Both the position numbers and the translations under genes were made by a program. The notes under the pieces are model-generated. The model was not told the origin of the DNA. It worked only from the letters and a program-made list of their open reading frames with translations, and searched no databases. From contig NZ_AP018052.1 in the NCBI RefSeq assembly GCF_002356355.1, forward strand, positions 1,860,001 to 1,924,000: a stretch of 64,000 nt of DNA, in the 5' to 3' direction. This document shows positions 1 through 7,622 of the stretch, one piece after another (the stretch's first letter is position 1; every line of letters starts with the position of its first letter). This DNA comes from Thiohalobacter thiocyanaticus (lineage in GTDB: Bacteria; Pseudomonadota; Gammaproteobacteria; Thiohalobacterales; Thiohalobacteraceae).

Positions 1-228
1 GGCATTGAGCCTGCCGCCCTCGAACCAGCGGATATGCGCCTGGTGATAGTCCCATTCCAACACCTTGTCCCAGGGCTTGAACCAGGTCAGGAACTGTTCG
101 GCCTGTTCGGACCAGAAGCCCTCGGGATCCTCGATCGAACGGCGGTACATGCTGTCGTACTGCGCCGTGTCGATCAGGGCGTTGGCCGCGAAGTCATCCG
201 GAACGGGATGGACCTTGATATCCGACAT
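1..228 (-). CDS. acs: Acetyl-CoA synthetase, N-terminal fragment (runs off window)
   Basis: Acetyl-CoA synthetase makes acetyl-CoA from acetate, ATP and CoA in the cytoplasm. Only the first 76 codons lie in the window; the rest is beyond base 1. The reading frame is open to the edge and holds the family's N-terminal signature: SMYRRSIEDPEGFW (about residues 26-39), a WFKPWDKVLEWD stretch and an IRWFEGGRLNA stretch at the cut end. The ATG at 228 is preceded by a strong AGGAGG (on the minus strand) at normal spacing. It is transcribed away from the DsrE-like gene at 483. The family call is inference from this N-terminal motif alone; propionyl-CoA synthetase is a less likely alternative. Confidence 0.85.
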   Translation of the reverse strand, partial: MSDIKVHPVPDDFAANALIDTAQYDSMYRRSIEDPEGFWSEQAEQFLTWFKPWDKVLEWDYHQAHIRWFEGGRLNA

Positions 229-385
229 AGAGCCTCCTGGTGCCGATGGGTTGCCTGCGCCGGCCGCTTGATCAGGGCGCGGCGGCCGCTTCCAGTCCCG
301 CGCGCGACGGGCAGGCCACCATTCTAGCCCAGAGCGGCCGTACATGTGGAGTCATGGCGGTGAGGCTGCACGACAACGCGAACAC

Positions 386-409
386 GCAGCCGGAATAAAA
401 ACCGGCTGC
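386..409. other. Perfect 8-bp hairpin in leader of DsrE-like gene
   Basis: GCAGCCGG at 386-393 pairs with CCGGCTGC at 402-409 across an A-rich 8-base loop. It lies about 75 bases upstream of the DsrE-like start codon. There is no U-tract after it, so it is not a standard terminator on the plus strand. A role in the mRNA leader is possible but unproven. The rest of 229-482 shows nothing else I can support. Confidence 0.35.
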
Positions 410-482
410 CGGATCTCTAGTGAGGGAGTGCCGGCAACATCGAAAACAGATTCATCTACACCGCGTCAGGAGGAACGAGATC

Positions 483-956
483 ATGAAACACATCATTGCC
501 GCCGTGCTGGCCGGCCTGTTGGGGATGCTTTCCACAGCAGGCCTGGCCGGGGACTATGAAAAGCAGAAGGTGGTCTATCACATCAATTATGATGATCCAA
601 AGCTGCAGACAGCTGCCATGCGCAATATCCAGAACCACATCAATGCGGTTGGCGCTGAAAATCTGGATGTGCGTGTCGTGATGCACGGCAATGGCCTGAG
701 TTTGCTGCTGACCCCCGAAGCCGGCGAACGGCTGGAAAAGTTCAGAATCGGCAACGCCGATCAGAAGATGGCAGCGCGTATCGATGGGCTGCGCGGCCAG
801 GGGGTGAAATTCAACGTCTGCAACAACACCGTGCGCGGACGCAACGTGGATATTGCCGCCGATCTGCATTACGTCAACGAAGAGGATATCGTGCCCAGCG
901 GCGTGGCCGAGGTATCACATCTGCAGCAACAGGGTTTTACCTATATCAAACCCTGA
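483..956 (+). CDS. Secreted DsrE/DsrF-like family protein
   Basis: A 157-residue protein with a Sec signal peptide (MKHIIAAVLAGLLGMLS, then cleavage near AGLAGD) and a mature DsrE-like fold. KVVYHINYDD opens the domain, a VRVVMHGNGLSLLL strand follows, and VKFNVCNNTVRG carries its only cysteine, about residue 117. DsrE-type proteins act in sulfur relay or sulfur oxidation; periplasmic members such as this are poorly characterised, so the substrate is unknown. The start at 483 has an AGGAGG box 6-7 bases upstream; a longer frame from 420 lacks one. It stands alone, convergent with gluQ. The lone Cys is in the position expected for a persulfide carrier in this family, which is inference. Confidence 0.8.
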   Translation: MKHIIAAVLAGLLGMLSTAGLAGDYEKQKVVYHINYDDPKLQTAAMRNIQNHINAVGAENLDVRVVMHGNGLSLLLTPEAGERLEKFRIGNADQKMAARIDGLRGQGVKFNVCNNTVRGRNVDIAADLHYVNEEDIVPSGVAEVSHLQQQGFTYIKP

Positions 957-984
957 GCGGTGGGCTGCCGGTCCGACGCCCGGA

Positions 985-1893
985 TCAGATCTGATCCGGC
1001 GCCGGCTTTGTCAGGATTCCCCTGAGCCTGTCCACCTGCCAGTGATTCAGGGCCCAGTCCCAGAAACTGCTCAGCGACGCTGCCCGCAGCCGCTCAGGCG
1101 GGCTGAGTTCCAGAAAGGCGGCGGCCCGCCACAGCATTTCCACGGGATCGGCGTCCTCCAGTCCCGGCGCATGGGTCTGTTTGCTCAGCTTGTCACCCGC
1201 GGCATTGACCGCGACGGGAACGTGCATGTAGTTGGGCCGCGGCAGGCCGAGTTGGGTCTGCAGCCAGCACTGGCGCGGCGTCGAGCCCAGCAGGTCACTG
1301 CCGCGCACCACATCGGTAATGCCCTGGTCGGCGTCGTCGATGACCACGGCGAGCTGGTAGGCAAACAGGCCATCGGCACGGCGGATGACGAAGTCACCCA
1401 ACTCCCGGCCGAGGTTCTGGCAGATGCGCCCCTGCAGCCGGTCCTGCAGGCCGATTTCCGCATCCGCAACCCGCAGCCTCACCGCCCGCGGCCTTTTGCC
1501 TGACGGCAGGCCCTCGCGGCAGGTTCCCGGATAGATCGGCCCCTCGGCACCGAAACGGGCGTCCTGCAGGATGTCCTGTCGGCTGCAGCCGCAGTGAAAG
1601 GCCTGCCCGCCGGCGAGCAGCCGCTCGAGTTCCGCCTGATAGACCTCGCTGCGCCGGCTCTGATACCAGACCGGCCCGTCCCATTCGAAACCGAACCGGT
1701 CAAGGGTGTGCAGGATGCTGTCGGCCGCCCCCGGCATCTCGCGCGGCGGATCCAGGTCCTCCATGCGCACCAGCCAGTGTCCGCTCCGGCTGCGGGCATC
1801 CAGATAACTCGCCATGGCGGCGATCAGGGAGCCGATATGCAGCGGCCCGGTGGGAGAGGGTGCGAAGCGGCCGCGATAGGGGATGTGGTTCAT
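985..1893 (-). CDS. gluQ: Glutamyl-Q tRNA(Asp) synthetase
   Basis: 302 residues, typical for GluQRS, a truncated glutamyl-tRNA synthetase paralogue that glutamylates the queuosine base of tRNA-Asp. Visible landmarks are the HIGH-type motif FAPSPTGPLHIGSLIAA at the N-terminus, a zinc-site pattern CGCSRQ ... YPGTCREG around residues 100-125, and the KMSKS-type loop GDKLSKQ near residue 230. It lacks the anticodon-binding domain of full GluRS. It lies 115 bases downstream of dksA on the same strand, the classic gammaproteobacterial dksA-gluQRS order. queF, needed to make the queuosine substrate, is also in this window at 7001-7390. Start ATG at 1893. Confidence 0.95.
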   Translation of the reverse strand: MNHIPYRGRFAPSPTGPLHIGSLIAAMASYLDARSRSGHWLVRMEDLDPPREMPGAADSILHTLDRFGFEWDGPVWYQSRRSEVYQAELERLLAGGQAFHCGCSRQDILQDARFGAEGPIYPGTCREGLPSGKRPRAVRLRVADAEIGLQDRLQGRICQNLGRELGDFVIRRADGLFAYQLAVVIDDADQGITDVVRGSDLLGSTPRQCWLQTQLGLPRPNYMHVPVAVNAAGDKLSKQTHAPGLEDADPVEMLWRAAAFLELSPPERLRAASLSSFWDWALNHWQVDRLRGILTKPAPDQI

Positions 1894-2008
1894 GGGGGGA
1901 TTCTATCCAACCCATGCGAAGGGAGGGAACTGACGCCGGGCCGCTCCGGTCCGTCCCTGTCCGGACGGAACAGGGACGATTCCGGAACCAGCATACGCGC
2001 CTGCGGAC

Positions 2009-2710
2009 CTATTTGCCCATGTGCTTCTCGCGGATCTCGTCGAGGGTCTTGCAGTCGATGCACAGCGTCGCAGTGGGACGGGCCTCCAGTCGGCGGATGC
2101 CGATCTCGATGCCGCAGGATTCGCAGTAGCCGTACTCGTCATGATCCAGCTTGTCCAGCGCCTCGTCGATCTTCTTGATCAGTTTGCGCTCGCGGTCGCG
2201 GGTGCGCAGCTCGAGACTGAACTCGGATTCCTGGGTCGCACGGTCGTTGGGGTCGGGGAAGTTGGCCGCCTCGTCCTGCATGTGATGCACGGTCCGGTCG
2301 ACCTCTTCCATCAGTTCACGTTTCCAGGCCCAGAGCAGGTCGCGGAAGTGCGACTTCTGGTCCTCGTTCATGTACTCCTCGCCGGCCGCTTCCTGGTAGG
2401 GCGCGATCTCTTCGATCAGCGTGGTACCCTTGCCGCCGACCTTGTCTGCCGCGGGCGCCTTTCTGGCTGCCGGTTTTTTCGCCGCAGCCTTCTTCACCGC
2501 GGCCTTTTTCTTCACCGTGGCTTTCTTTGCCGTCGTCTTCTTGCCTGCGCTCTTTTTGGCAGCCGTTTTCCCGGCGGCAGCTTTCTTGACCGCTGCTTTT
2601 TTCTTCACCGCGGCCTTCTTGGCGGGCGCGGCCTTTTTCTTGACTGCGGTTTTCGCTGCCTTCTTTGCAACCGCCTTCTTCTTGGCGGTGGCCTTTTTCT
2701 TGGTAGCCAT
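2009..2710 (-). CDS. dksA: RNA polymerase-binding factor DksA with lysine/alanine-rich N-terminal extension
   Basis: DksA binds the RNA polymerase secondary channel and works with ppGpp. The C-terminal about 140 residues are canonical: the coiled-coil tip [14 protein letters not shown] with both aspartates, and the four-cysteine zinc finger CESCGIEIG ... LCIDCKT. The first about 90 residues are an unusual extension made almost only of K, A and T, starting [12 protein letters not shown] and resembling the tail of histone H1 or AlgP. E. coli DksA is 151 residues; this is 233. The extension is in frame and begins at an ATG with an upstream GGAG, so it looks translated. Some other gammaproteobacteria also have extended DksA. 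Likely cotranscribed with gluQ. Confidence 0.93.
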   Translation of the reverse strand: MATKKKATAKKKAVAKKAAKTAVKKKAAPAKKAAVKKKAAVKKAAAGKTAAKKSAGKKTTAKKATVKKKAAVKKAAAKKPAARKAPAADKVGGKGTTLIEEIAPYQEAAGEEYMNEDQKSHFRDLLWAWKRELMEEVDRTVHHMQDEAANFPDPNDRATQESEFSLELRTRDRERKLIKKIDEALDKLDHDEYGYCESCGIEIGIRRLEARPTATLCIDCKTLDEIREKHMGK

Positions 2711-2927
2711 CCAGCTCTCCTACATGGATCGGTGACTGCGGATTGTCCCGGTTCAACGCCGACGGACCGTCACGGCGAAAAACTACAAGCGGGTAAGTTT
2801 CGGGATACAGGGAGCCCGAGTCAAGCCCGCAGACGGGCGATTTTCCCGCCTGCAGGGCCGTGACGATGAAAACCGGCCCCGGCTCGGGTAAGCTTGGCCG
2901 CCTTCATATCCTGGAGAAGCCCATTCG

Positions 2928-3722
2928 ATGACGGAATTACAGGCATTGCTGTTTGATGTGGACGGAACCCTGGCCGAGACCGAGGAGGTCCACCGTGAGG
3001 CCTTCAACGCCGCGTTCGCCGCGGCCGGACTGGACTGGCACTGGGATCAGGCCACCTATGGTGATCTGCTGGGCGTGACCGGCGGGCGCGAGCGTATCCG
3101 TTTCTTCCTGGAGAAATACCGGCCTGCCTTCAGTCCGCCCGCCGACCTGGATGCCTGGATCGCCGATCTGCACAAGGCCAAGACCCGCATCTATACCGAA
3201 CGTGTTGCCGGGGGCGGGGTGCCGCTGCGCCCCGGGGTGCGGCGGCTGCTGGAGGAGGCCCGCGCCGCCGGACTGCGGCTGGCCATCGCCACCACGACCA
3301 CACCGGATAACGTCATCGCTCTGCTCAAGGCGAGTCTCGCACCGGATGCGGAGGACTGGTTCGAGTTGATCGCGGCGGGTGGCATCGTTCCCAGCAAGAA
3401 GCCCGCCCCGGATATCTATCACTATACCCTCGAGGCCATGCAACTGAGCCCGCAGGCCTGTCTGGCCCTGGAGGACTCGCACAACGGCCTGATTTCGGCA
3501 CTGGCGGCCGACATCCCCACCCTGATCACGGTCAGCCATTACACCCGGGGGCAGGATTTCAGCGGCGCCGCCCTAGTGGTGGATCAGCTGGGCGAACCCG
3601 GTCAGCCGTTCCGGCTGCTGGCAGGCGAGGCGGGCGAGGCCGACTGTGTCGATGTCGCCCTGCTGCGGCGACTGCACCGCGCCTGCCGGAGCGCTGCGCC
3701 GGGACGCGCCGAGGCCCCCTGA
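2928..3722 (+). CDS. HAD-superfamily phosphatase, CbbY-like
   Basis: 264 residues with all HAD motifs: motif I LLFDVDGTLAET (nucleophile Asp near residue 10), motif II at AIATTTTPDNV, a lysine loop at VPSKKPAPDIY, and motif IV at LALEDSHNG. The cap domain and the GVTGGRERI segment match the CbbY group, whose characterised members remove phosphate from xylulose-1,5-bisphosphate, an inhibitor by-product of RuBisCO. No RuBisCO gene lies in this window, so that substrate is inference. The stop codon overlaps the next start as TGATG, so it is translationally coupled to the aminotransferase. GGAGAA precedes the ATG. Confidence 0.85.
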   Translation: MTELQALLFDVDGTLAETEEVHREAFNAAFAAAGLDWHWDQATYGDLLGVTGGRERIRFFLEKYRPAFSPPADLDAWIADLHKAKTRIYTERVAGGGVPLRPGVRRLLEEARAAGLRLAIATTTTPDNVIALLKASLAPDAEDWFELIAAGGIVPSKKPAPDIYHYTLEAMQLSPQACLALEDSHNGLISALAADIPTLITVSHYTRGQDFSGAALVVDQLGEPGQPFRLLAGEAGEADCVDVALLRRLHRACRSAAPGRAEAP

Positions 3723-4888
3723 TGCCGCCGCGGGCCGCACGCCTGGGGGACATCCGCCCGTTTCATGTCATGCGCCTGCTGGAGCGAGCGCGTGAACTGG
3801 AGGCGAGCGGTCGGAATATCGTGCATCTGGAGATCGGTGAGCCGGATTTCGCCACGCCGCAGCCGATTGTCGCAGCCGGGCGTCAGGCCCTGGAGGACGG
3901 ACGGGTGCACTATACGCCCGCACGCGGGCTGGCCACGCTGCGGCAGGCAGTTAGCGGGTATTATCGCGAGCGCTACGGCGTCGACGTCGATCCGAACCGC
4001 ATCCTGATCACGCCGGGTGCCTCGGGTGCGCTGCAACTGGCATTGGCGGCGCTGGTCGATCCGGGCATGGGCGTGATGCTCTCCGACCCCGGTTATCCCT
4101 GCAACCGCAACCTGGTGCGGCTGGTCGAGGGCGTGGTGCGGGCGGTGCCGGTGGGGGCGGCCGATGGCTATCAGCTCACCCCGGAACTGGCTGCGGCACA
4201 TTGGCGCGCCGACACGGCCGCACTGCTGGTCGCCACGCCGGCCAATCCTTCCGGTACGCTGCTGTCGCGTGCCGCCCTGGCGGAACTGGCCGAACTGTGC
4301 CGGAACCGCGGCGCGGCCCTGATCGTGGACGAGATCTACCAGGGCCTGACCTATGACGCCGAGGACATCACCGCGCTCGCGTTCGGCGAGGACATCTTCG
4401 TCATCAACAGTTTCTCCAAATTCTTCGGCATGACCGGCTGGCGCCTGGGCTGGCTGGTCGTCCCGGCCGATTATGCCGCCGACCTGGACGTACTGGCGCA
4501 GAATCTGTTTCTGGCGGCCGGGACCCTCTCCCAGCACGCCGCACTCGCCGCCTTCTCACCCGAGACGCGGGCAATCCTGGAACAGCGCCGGGAGACCTTC
4601 CGACAACGGCGCGATTTCCTGCTGCCCGCGCTGCGTGAACTGGGTTTCGATATTCCAGTCACCCCCGAAGGTGCCTTCTATCTCTATGCCAACTGCAGGG
4701 CATTGACCGGGAACAGCTTCGAATTCTCGCAGCGGCTGCTGGAGGAGGCCGGCGTGGCCCTCACGCCCGGGATCGACTTCGGCGATCACCGCGCCGGTGA
4801 GCATGTGCGCTTCGCCTACACCACCTCGCTGGAGGCGCTGGAGGAGGGGGTTGAGCGGCTGCGGCGGTTTCTCTGCGGACAGGCGTAG
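3722..4888 (+). CDS. Class I/II PLP-dependent aminotransferase
   Basis: 388 residues of the fold-type I aminotransferase family (AspC/AlaA-like). Seen: substrate-site region LEIGEPDFATPQPIV near residue 40, PGASGAL for cofactor phosphate binding near 98, NPSGTLLS near 175, the Asp that contacts PLP in IVDEIYQGL, and the PLP lysine in NSFSKFFGMTGWRLGW near 230. The substrate cannot be read from sequence. It overlaps the upstream phosphatase by one base. The last codon is odd: its TAG stop is the TAG of a dispersed GTAGGATGGGT palindrome that starts at 4885, so the final residues are defined by the repeat. Confidence 0.88.
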   Translation: MPPRAARLGDIRPFHVMRLLERARELEASGRNIVHLEIGEPDFATPQPIVAAGRQALEDGRVHYTPARGLATLRQAVSGYYRERYGVDVDPNRILITPGASGALQLALAALVDPGMGVMLSDPGYPCNRNLVRLVEGVVRAVPVGAADGYQLTPELAAAHWRADTAALLVATPANPSGTLLSRAALAELAELCRNRGAALIVDEIYQGLTYDAEDITALAFGEDIFVINSFSKFFGMTGWRLGWLVVPADYAADLDVLAQNLFLAAGTLSQHAALAAFSPETRAILEQRRETFRQRRDFLLPALRELGFDIPVTPEGAFYLYANCRALTGNSFEFSQRLLEEAGVALTPGIDFGDHRAGEHVRFAYTTSLEALEEGVERLRRFLCGQA

Positions 4889-4977
4889 GATGGGTGGAGG
4901 CGCTTCGCGCCGCAACCCATCATGGTCCCTGGCCCGGCCCTGCGATGATGGGTTGCGCTGCGCTCCACCCATCCTAC
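4885..4977. repeat. GTAGGATGGGT-type palindromic repeat between convergent genes (copy A1)
   Basis: Two imperfect hairpins back to back, with ends GTAGGATGGGTGGAG and CTCCACCCATCCTAC (exact reverse complements) and inner arms around CGCAACCCATCATGG and CGATGATGGGTTGCG. Both ends carry TAG when read inward: the left TAG is the stop of the aminotransferase, the right one the stop of cysZ on the other strand. Related copies lie at 45720-45805 and 52696-52778, and a diverged one at 32048-32125. It probably also folds in the transcripts of both genes. Confidence 0.85.
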
Positions 4978-5717
4978 TCCGCCTGATCCAGATCTTTCAT
5001 CCCCTTCACCCACAACGCCGTCGCCCCCGCCACCGCCGCCGGCATGGCGATGAAGTTCAGCACCGGGATCATGGTCATCAGCATCGCCCCGGTGCCGAAG
5101 CCGAGGGTCAGCAGTCGCCGCTCGCGGGCGCGCGCCCGCTGCGCCTTGAACAGCAGGCCATGGTTGCCGAGCGGCGGATCCAGGTATTCCAGGGCCAGCA
5201 TCCAGGCGCTGAACAGGGCCCACAGAAAGGGCGCGAACAGGTTGAGCCCGGGGATCAGGAAGGTCAGCCCCACCGGGATGGCCCAGAGCACGAAATACAG
5301 CAGCTTCTGCACCTCCGCCAGCAGGGTGGCCGGCAGTTCCTTCAGCAACTGTTTCCAACTCTCGCCACCGGGCAGGGGCTGATCGGTCAGGTGCTTCTCC
5401 ACCGCCTCGGCCAGCAGGCCGTTGAAGGGGGCGGCGATCAGGTTGGCCACCAGGGTGAAGCTGTAGAAGATGATCAACAGGGCGCTGATGGCCAGCAGCG
5501 GCCACAGCAGGTACTGCAGCCAGTCCAGCCAGGCCGGCAGCCAGCCCGTCACCATTGCCATCAACTGCTGAAACCAGCCATAGGCCGCGTAGAGCAGTCC
5601 GGCGAACAGCAGCAGATTGACCAGCAGCGGCACCAGCACGAAGCGGCGCAGGCGCGGACGCTGGATCAGGCGCAGGCCTTCGAGCATGAAGGCGAAGCCG
5701 CGGGGGAAGTCGGTCAT
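4974..5717 (-). CDS. cysZ: CysZ-type sulfate transporter (EI24/CysZ family)
   Basis: 247-residue inner-membrane protein of the CysZ family, which imports sulfate for assimilation. Four to five hydrophobic segments are seen: VLVPLLVNLLLFAGLL near residue 30, YLLWPLLAISALLIIFY near 70, FVLWAIPVGLTFLIPG near 135, and a C-terminal pair ending MIPVLNFIAMPAAVAG. The loop LVANLIAAPFNGLLAEAVE is a family signature. The ATG at 5717 follows GGAGCG; an in-frame ATG at 5756 lies inside the upstream kinase gene and is less likely. It sits 13 bases after the kinase stop, so the two are probably cotranscribed. Its TAG stop is contributed by the palindromic repeat it shares with the aminotransferase. Confidence 0.88.
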   Translation of the reverse strand: MTDFPRGFAFMLEGLRLIQRPRLRRFVLVPLLVNLLLFAGLLYAAYGWFQQLMAMVTGWLPAWLDWLQYLLWPLLAISALLIIFYSFTLVANLIAAPFNGLLAEAVEKHLTDQPLPGGESWKQLLKELPATLLAEVQKLLYFVLWAIPVGLTFLIPGLNLFAPFLWALFSAWMLALEYLDPPLGNHGLLFKAQRARARERRLLTLGFGTGAMLMTMIPVLNFIAMPAAVAGATALWVKGMKDLDQAE

Positions 5718-5730
5718 GGTGTCGCTCCGT

Positions 5731-6996
5731 TTACAGTCCCTGTGCCAGCCGGGCACTGCCGTAGGCGGCCTCCTGCTGCGGGGCCAGGCTCACCTGACAT
5801 TGCAGCAGTCGCGCCCGGATGGCCCGCCAGGGTGCATTGCCCGCCCCGCCGCCACTGCTCAGCACCTGCGTCGGCCAGGGGGCGCCCAGGTCGCGCAGTC
5901 GCCGATAGCCGCTGCGTTCGATGCGCGCCAGCCCTTCCAGTATGCCCTGGAAGAATTTCAGATCCGACGTCGGCCGCGGATGCAGCTTGGGCATGCGTCC
6001 GGGATCGTTCCAGGGGAAACGCTCGCCGGGGGCGGGGAGAGGATAGTATTCGAGACAGGTGGGGCGATCGGGTCGCAGGCGCGGGGTCAATGCAGCCAGA
6101 TCGGCTTCGCTGAAGTGCTGCCGCAGCACTGCGCCGCCGGCATTGGACGCGCCGCCCGCCAGCCAGAGTTGACCCAGCCGGTGGCTGTAGATGCCATAGT
6201 CCGGGGCGAATACCGGCTGCGGGGACAGCACCTTGAGCACAAGGGTCGAGCCCAGCACTGTCACTGCCTGGCCGGGACGGCTGGCGCCGGTGGCGATCAC
6301 GGCGGCCGTGCTGTCGGTGGTGCCGGCGCATATGGTCGCCGCCGTCGGAAATCCCCAGCGTCGGGCCAGGTCCGGCAGCAGCGGCCTCAGCGGCGTCCCG
6401 GCGGGCTGGATCGCCGGCAGCAGCCCGGCGTCCAACCCCAGCCGCTGCAGCCATTCCGGCCAGCGCCGCCGCACCGGATCGTAGCCCAGTTTCAGCGCGT
6501 TGTTCTCGTCGCCCTGATCGAAACGCCCGCTCAGCCGCCCTGCAATCCACTCGGCCTGGTGCAGGGCGCGTGCTCCCTGCACTGGATACCGCTCACGCAG
6601 CCACAGCAGCTTGGCCAGGCTCGAACTGGCGCTGTGTACCGGAGCCTCGGGCGGTGCGGCGGCGGCGATGTGTGCCAGCGGGTCGGCCGCACGGGCATCG
6701 TTGTACATCAGGGCCGGGGTCAGTGGTGTGCCGTCGGGGGCGCACAGCAGCAGGGTGGCGGCGGTGCCGTCCACGGCGACCCGCTCGACCCGCGCGAGGG
6801 CGCTGCGGGCCGCGAGTTCATCGAGTACCCGCTCCAGGGCCTGCCACCACTGGCCGGGATCCTGTGACACAGCCGTGCCGGCGCGCTGCGGCGCGGGCAG
6901 GCCGGTCCGCGCCTCGGCCAGGATGCTGCCATCAGAATCGATTGCGCAGGCGCGCACACCTGAGGTGCCGAAGTCGATGCCCAGGGCATGGGGCAT
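5731..6996 (-). CDS. FGGY-family carbohydrate kinase, ribulokinase/xylulokinase-like
   Basis: 421 residues, shorter than most FGGY kinases (about 480-500). The N-terminal phosphate-1 loop is LGIDFGTSGVRACAID; AVDGTAATLLL and the metal-site MYNDARA follow; CAGTTDSTAA is the phosphate-2 region; LSSGGGAGNA near residue 385 is the adenosine site. The short length and LGIDFGTSGVR start recall the cyanobacterial/plant D-ribulose kinase group, so D-ribulose is the best substrate guess, on family resemblance only. It starts just below queF (4 bases apart, same strand) and is followed by cysZ, giving a queF-kinase-cysZ transcription unit. Confidence 0.82.
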   Translation of the reverse strand: MPHALGIDFGTSGVRACAIDSDGSILAEARTGLPAPQRAGTAVSQDPGQWWQALERVLDELAARSALARVERVAVDGTAATLLLCAPDGTPLTPALMYNDARAADPLAHIAAAAPPEAPVHSASSSLAKLLWLRERYPVQGARALHQAEWIAGRLSGRFDQGDENNALKLGYDPVRRRWPEWLQRLGLDAGLLPAIQPAGTPLRPLLPDLARRWGFPTAATICAGTTDSTAAVIATGASRPGQAVTVLGSTLVLKVLSPQPVFAPDYGIYSHRLGQLWLAGGASNAGGAVLRQHFSEADLAALTPRLRPDRPTCLEYYPLPAPGERFPWNDPGRMPKLHPRPTSDLKFFQGILEGLARIERSGYRRLRDLGAPWPTQVLSSGGGAGNAPWRAIRARLLQCQVSLAPQQEAAYGSARLAQGL

Positions 6997-7000
6997 CGGA

Positions 7001-7390
7001 TCAGGGCAGGCTGACGGGCGGGGCGGGCTGCCAGTACTCGGCGCGGTATTCGGCCACCACGGTGGTATAGATGCCGCCGCGCACGTTGAACTCGGCGGTG
7101 AGTCGCATGAAGCGCGGCTGGATGGCCGCCACCAGATCGTCGAGGATGCGATTGGTCACCGCCTCGTGGAAGGCGCCCTCGTCACGGAAGGACCAGACAT
7201 AGAGCTTGAGTGATTTCAGCTCGACGCATTTGTGCTCGGGCACGTATTCCAGGTCCAGGGTGGCGAAGTCCGGCTGACCGGTCTTGGGGCACAGACAGGT
7301 GAACTCGGGCACCCGGATGCGGATGGTGTAGTCGCGTTCGGGCTGTGGGTTATCGAAGGTTTCGAGGTCTTTACTGGGCTGGGACGGCAT
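7001..7390 (-). CDS. queF: NADPH-dependent 7-cyano-7-deazaguanine reductase QueF (short form)
   Basis: QueF reduces preQ0 to preQ1 in queuosine synthesis. The 129-residue length matches the short, unimodular type. Key features: the catalytic-cysteine segment [15 protein letters not shown] near residues 29-44, the NADPH/substrate segment [19 protein letters not shown] near 58-76, and [11 protein letters not shown] near the C-terminus. The ATG at 7390 gives the expected N-terminus; the frame stays open further upstream but that part has no homology features. First gene of a probable unit with the sugar kinase and cysZ, divergent from smc. Confidence 0.95.
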   Translation of the reverse strand: MPSQPSKDLETFDNPQPERDYTIRIRVPEFTCLCPKTGQPDFATLDLEYVPEHKCVELKSLKLYVWSFRDEGAFHEAVTNRILDDLVAAIQPRFMRLTAEFNVRGGIYTTVVAEYRAEYWQPAPPVSLP

Positions 7391-7481
7391 GGGTCGGGAT
7401 ACGGGATCGGGTTGCTGTGGCCGGAGCCTGGCTCCGGGGTGATCAGGGCTCGACGGTGCACGGTTCCGGCCCCGACGATTG

Positions 7482-7490
7482 TGGTAGGAT
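7482..7490 (+). promoter_or_regulatory. Possible extended -10 element for smc-zipA-ligA
   Basis: TGGTAGGAT gives a TGn-extended -10 (TAGGAT) about 130 bases before the smc start. No convincing -35 is present. The queF-smc gap (7391-7622) also has a GGAGCC/GGCTCC hairpin near 7424-7436 and a short tandem CCTGAATCCTG-like motif near 7598; I see no small gene there. Confidence 0.3.
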
Positions 7491-7622
7491 ACCGCACTTG
7501 CGCGGCGGGGCTCCAGACTGTTTGCCCGCCATTCCGTGCTGATGCCGCCACCGTCGGGAAGGAGTCCCGGACCGTGCCGGGTCAGCTTGTATCCAGAATC
7601 CTGAATCCTGTATCTTGCCCCG

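Noticed and set aside
34-327. Plus-strand open frames at the left edge
   Set aside because: Antisense to the acs start, which has a strong ribosome site and family motifs.
2430-2710. Tandem repeats that might be CRISPR-like
   Set aside because: They are irregular coding repeats for Lys/Ala in dksA with no spacer structure.
2021-2863. A Phe/Leu/Ala-rich 'membrane protein' opposite dksA
   Set aside because: It is the complement of the dksA lysine tail (AAG/GCC codons read as CTT/GGC); pure shadow.
5731-6996. The short FGGY kinase as a truncated pseudogene
   Set aside because: All phosphate, metal and adenosine motifs are present and the frame is intact, so it is a naturally short member.
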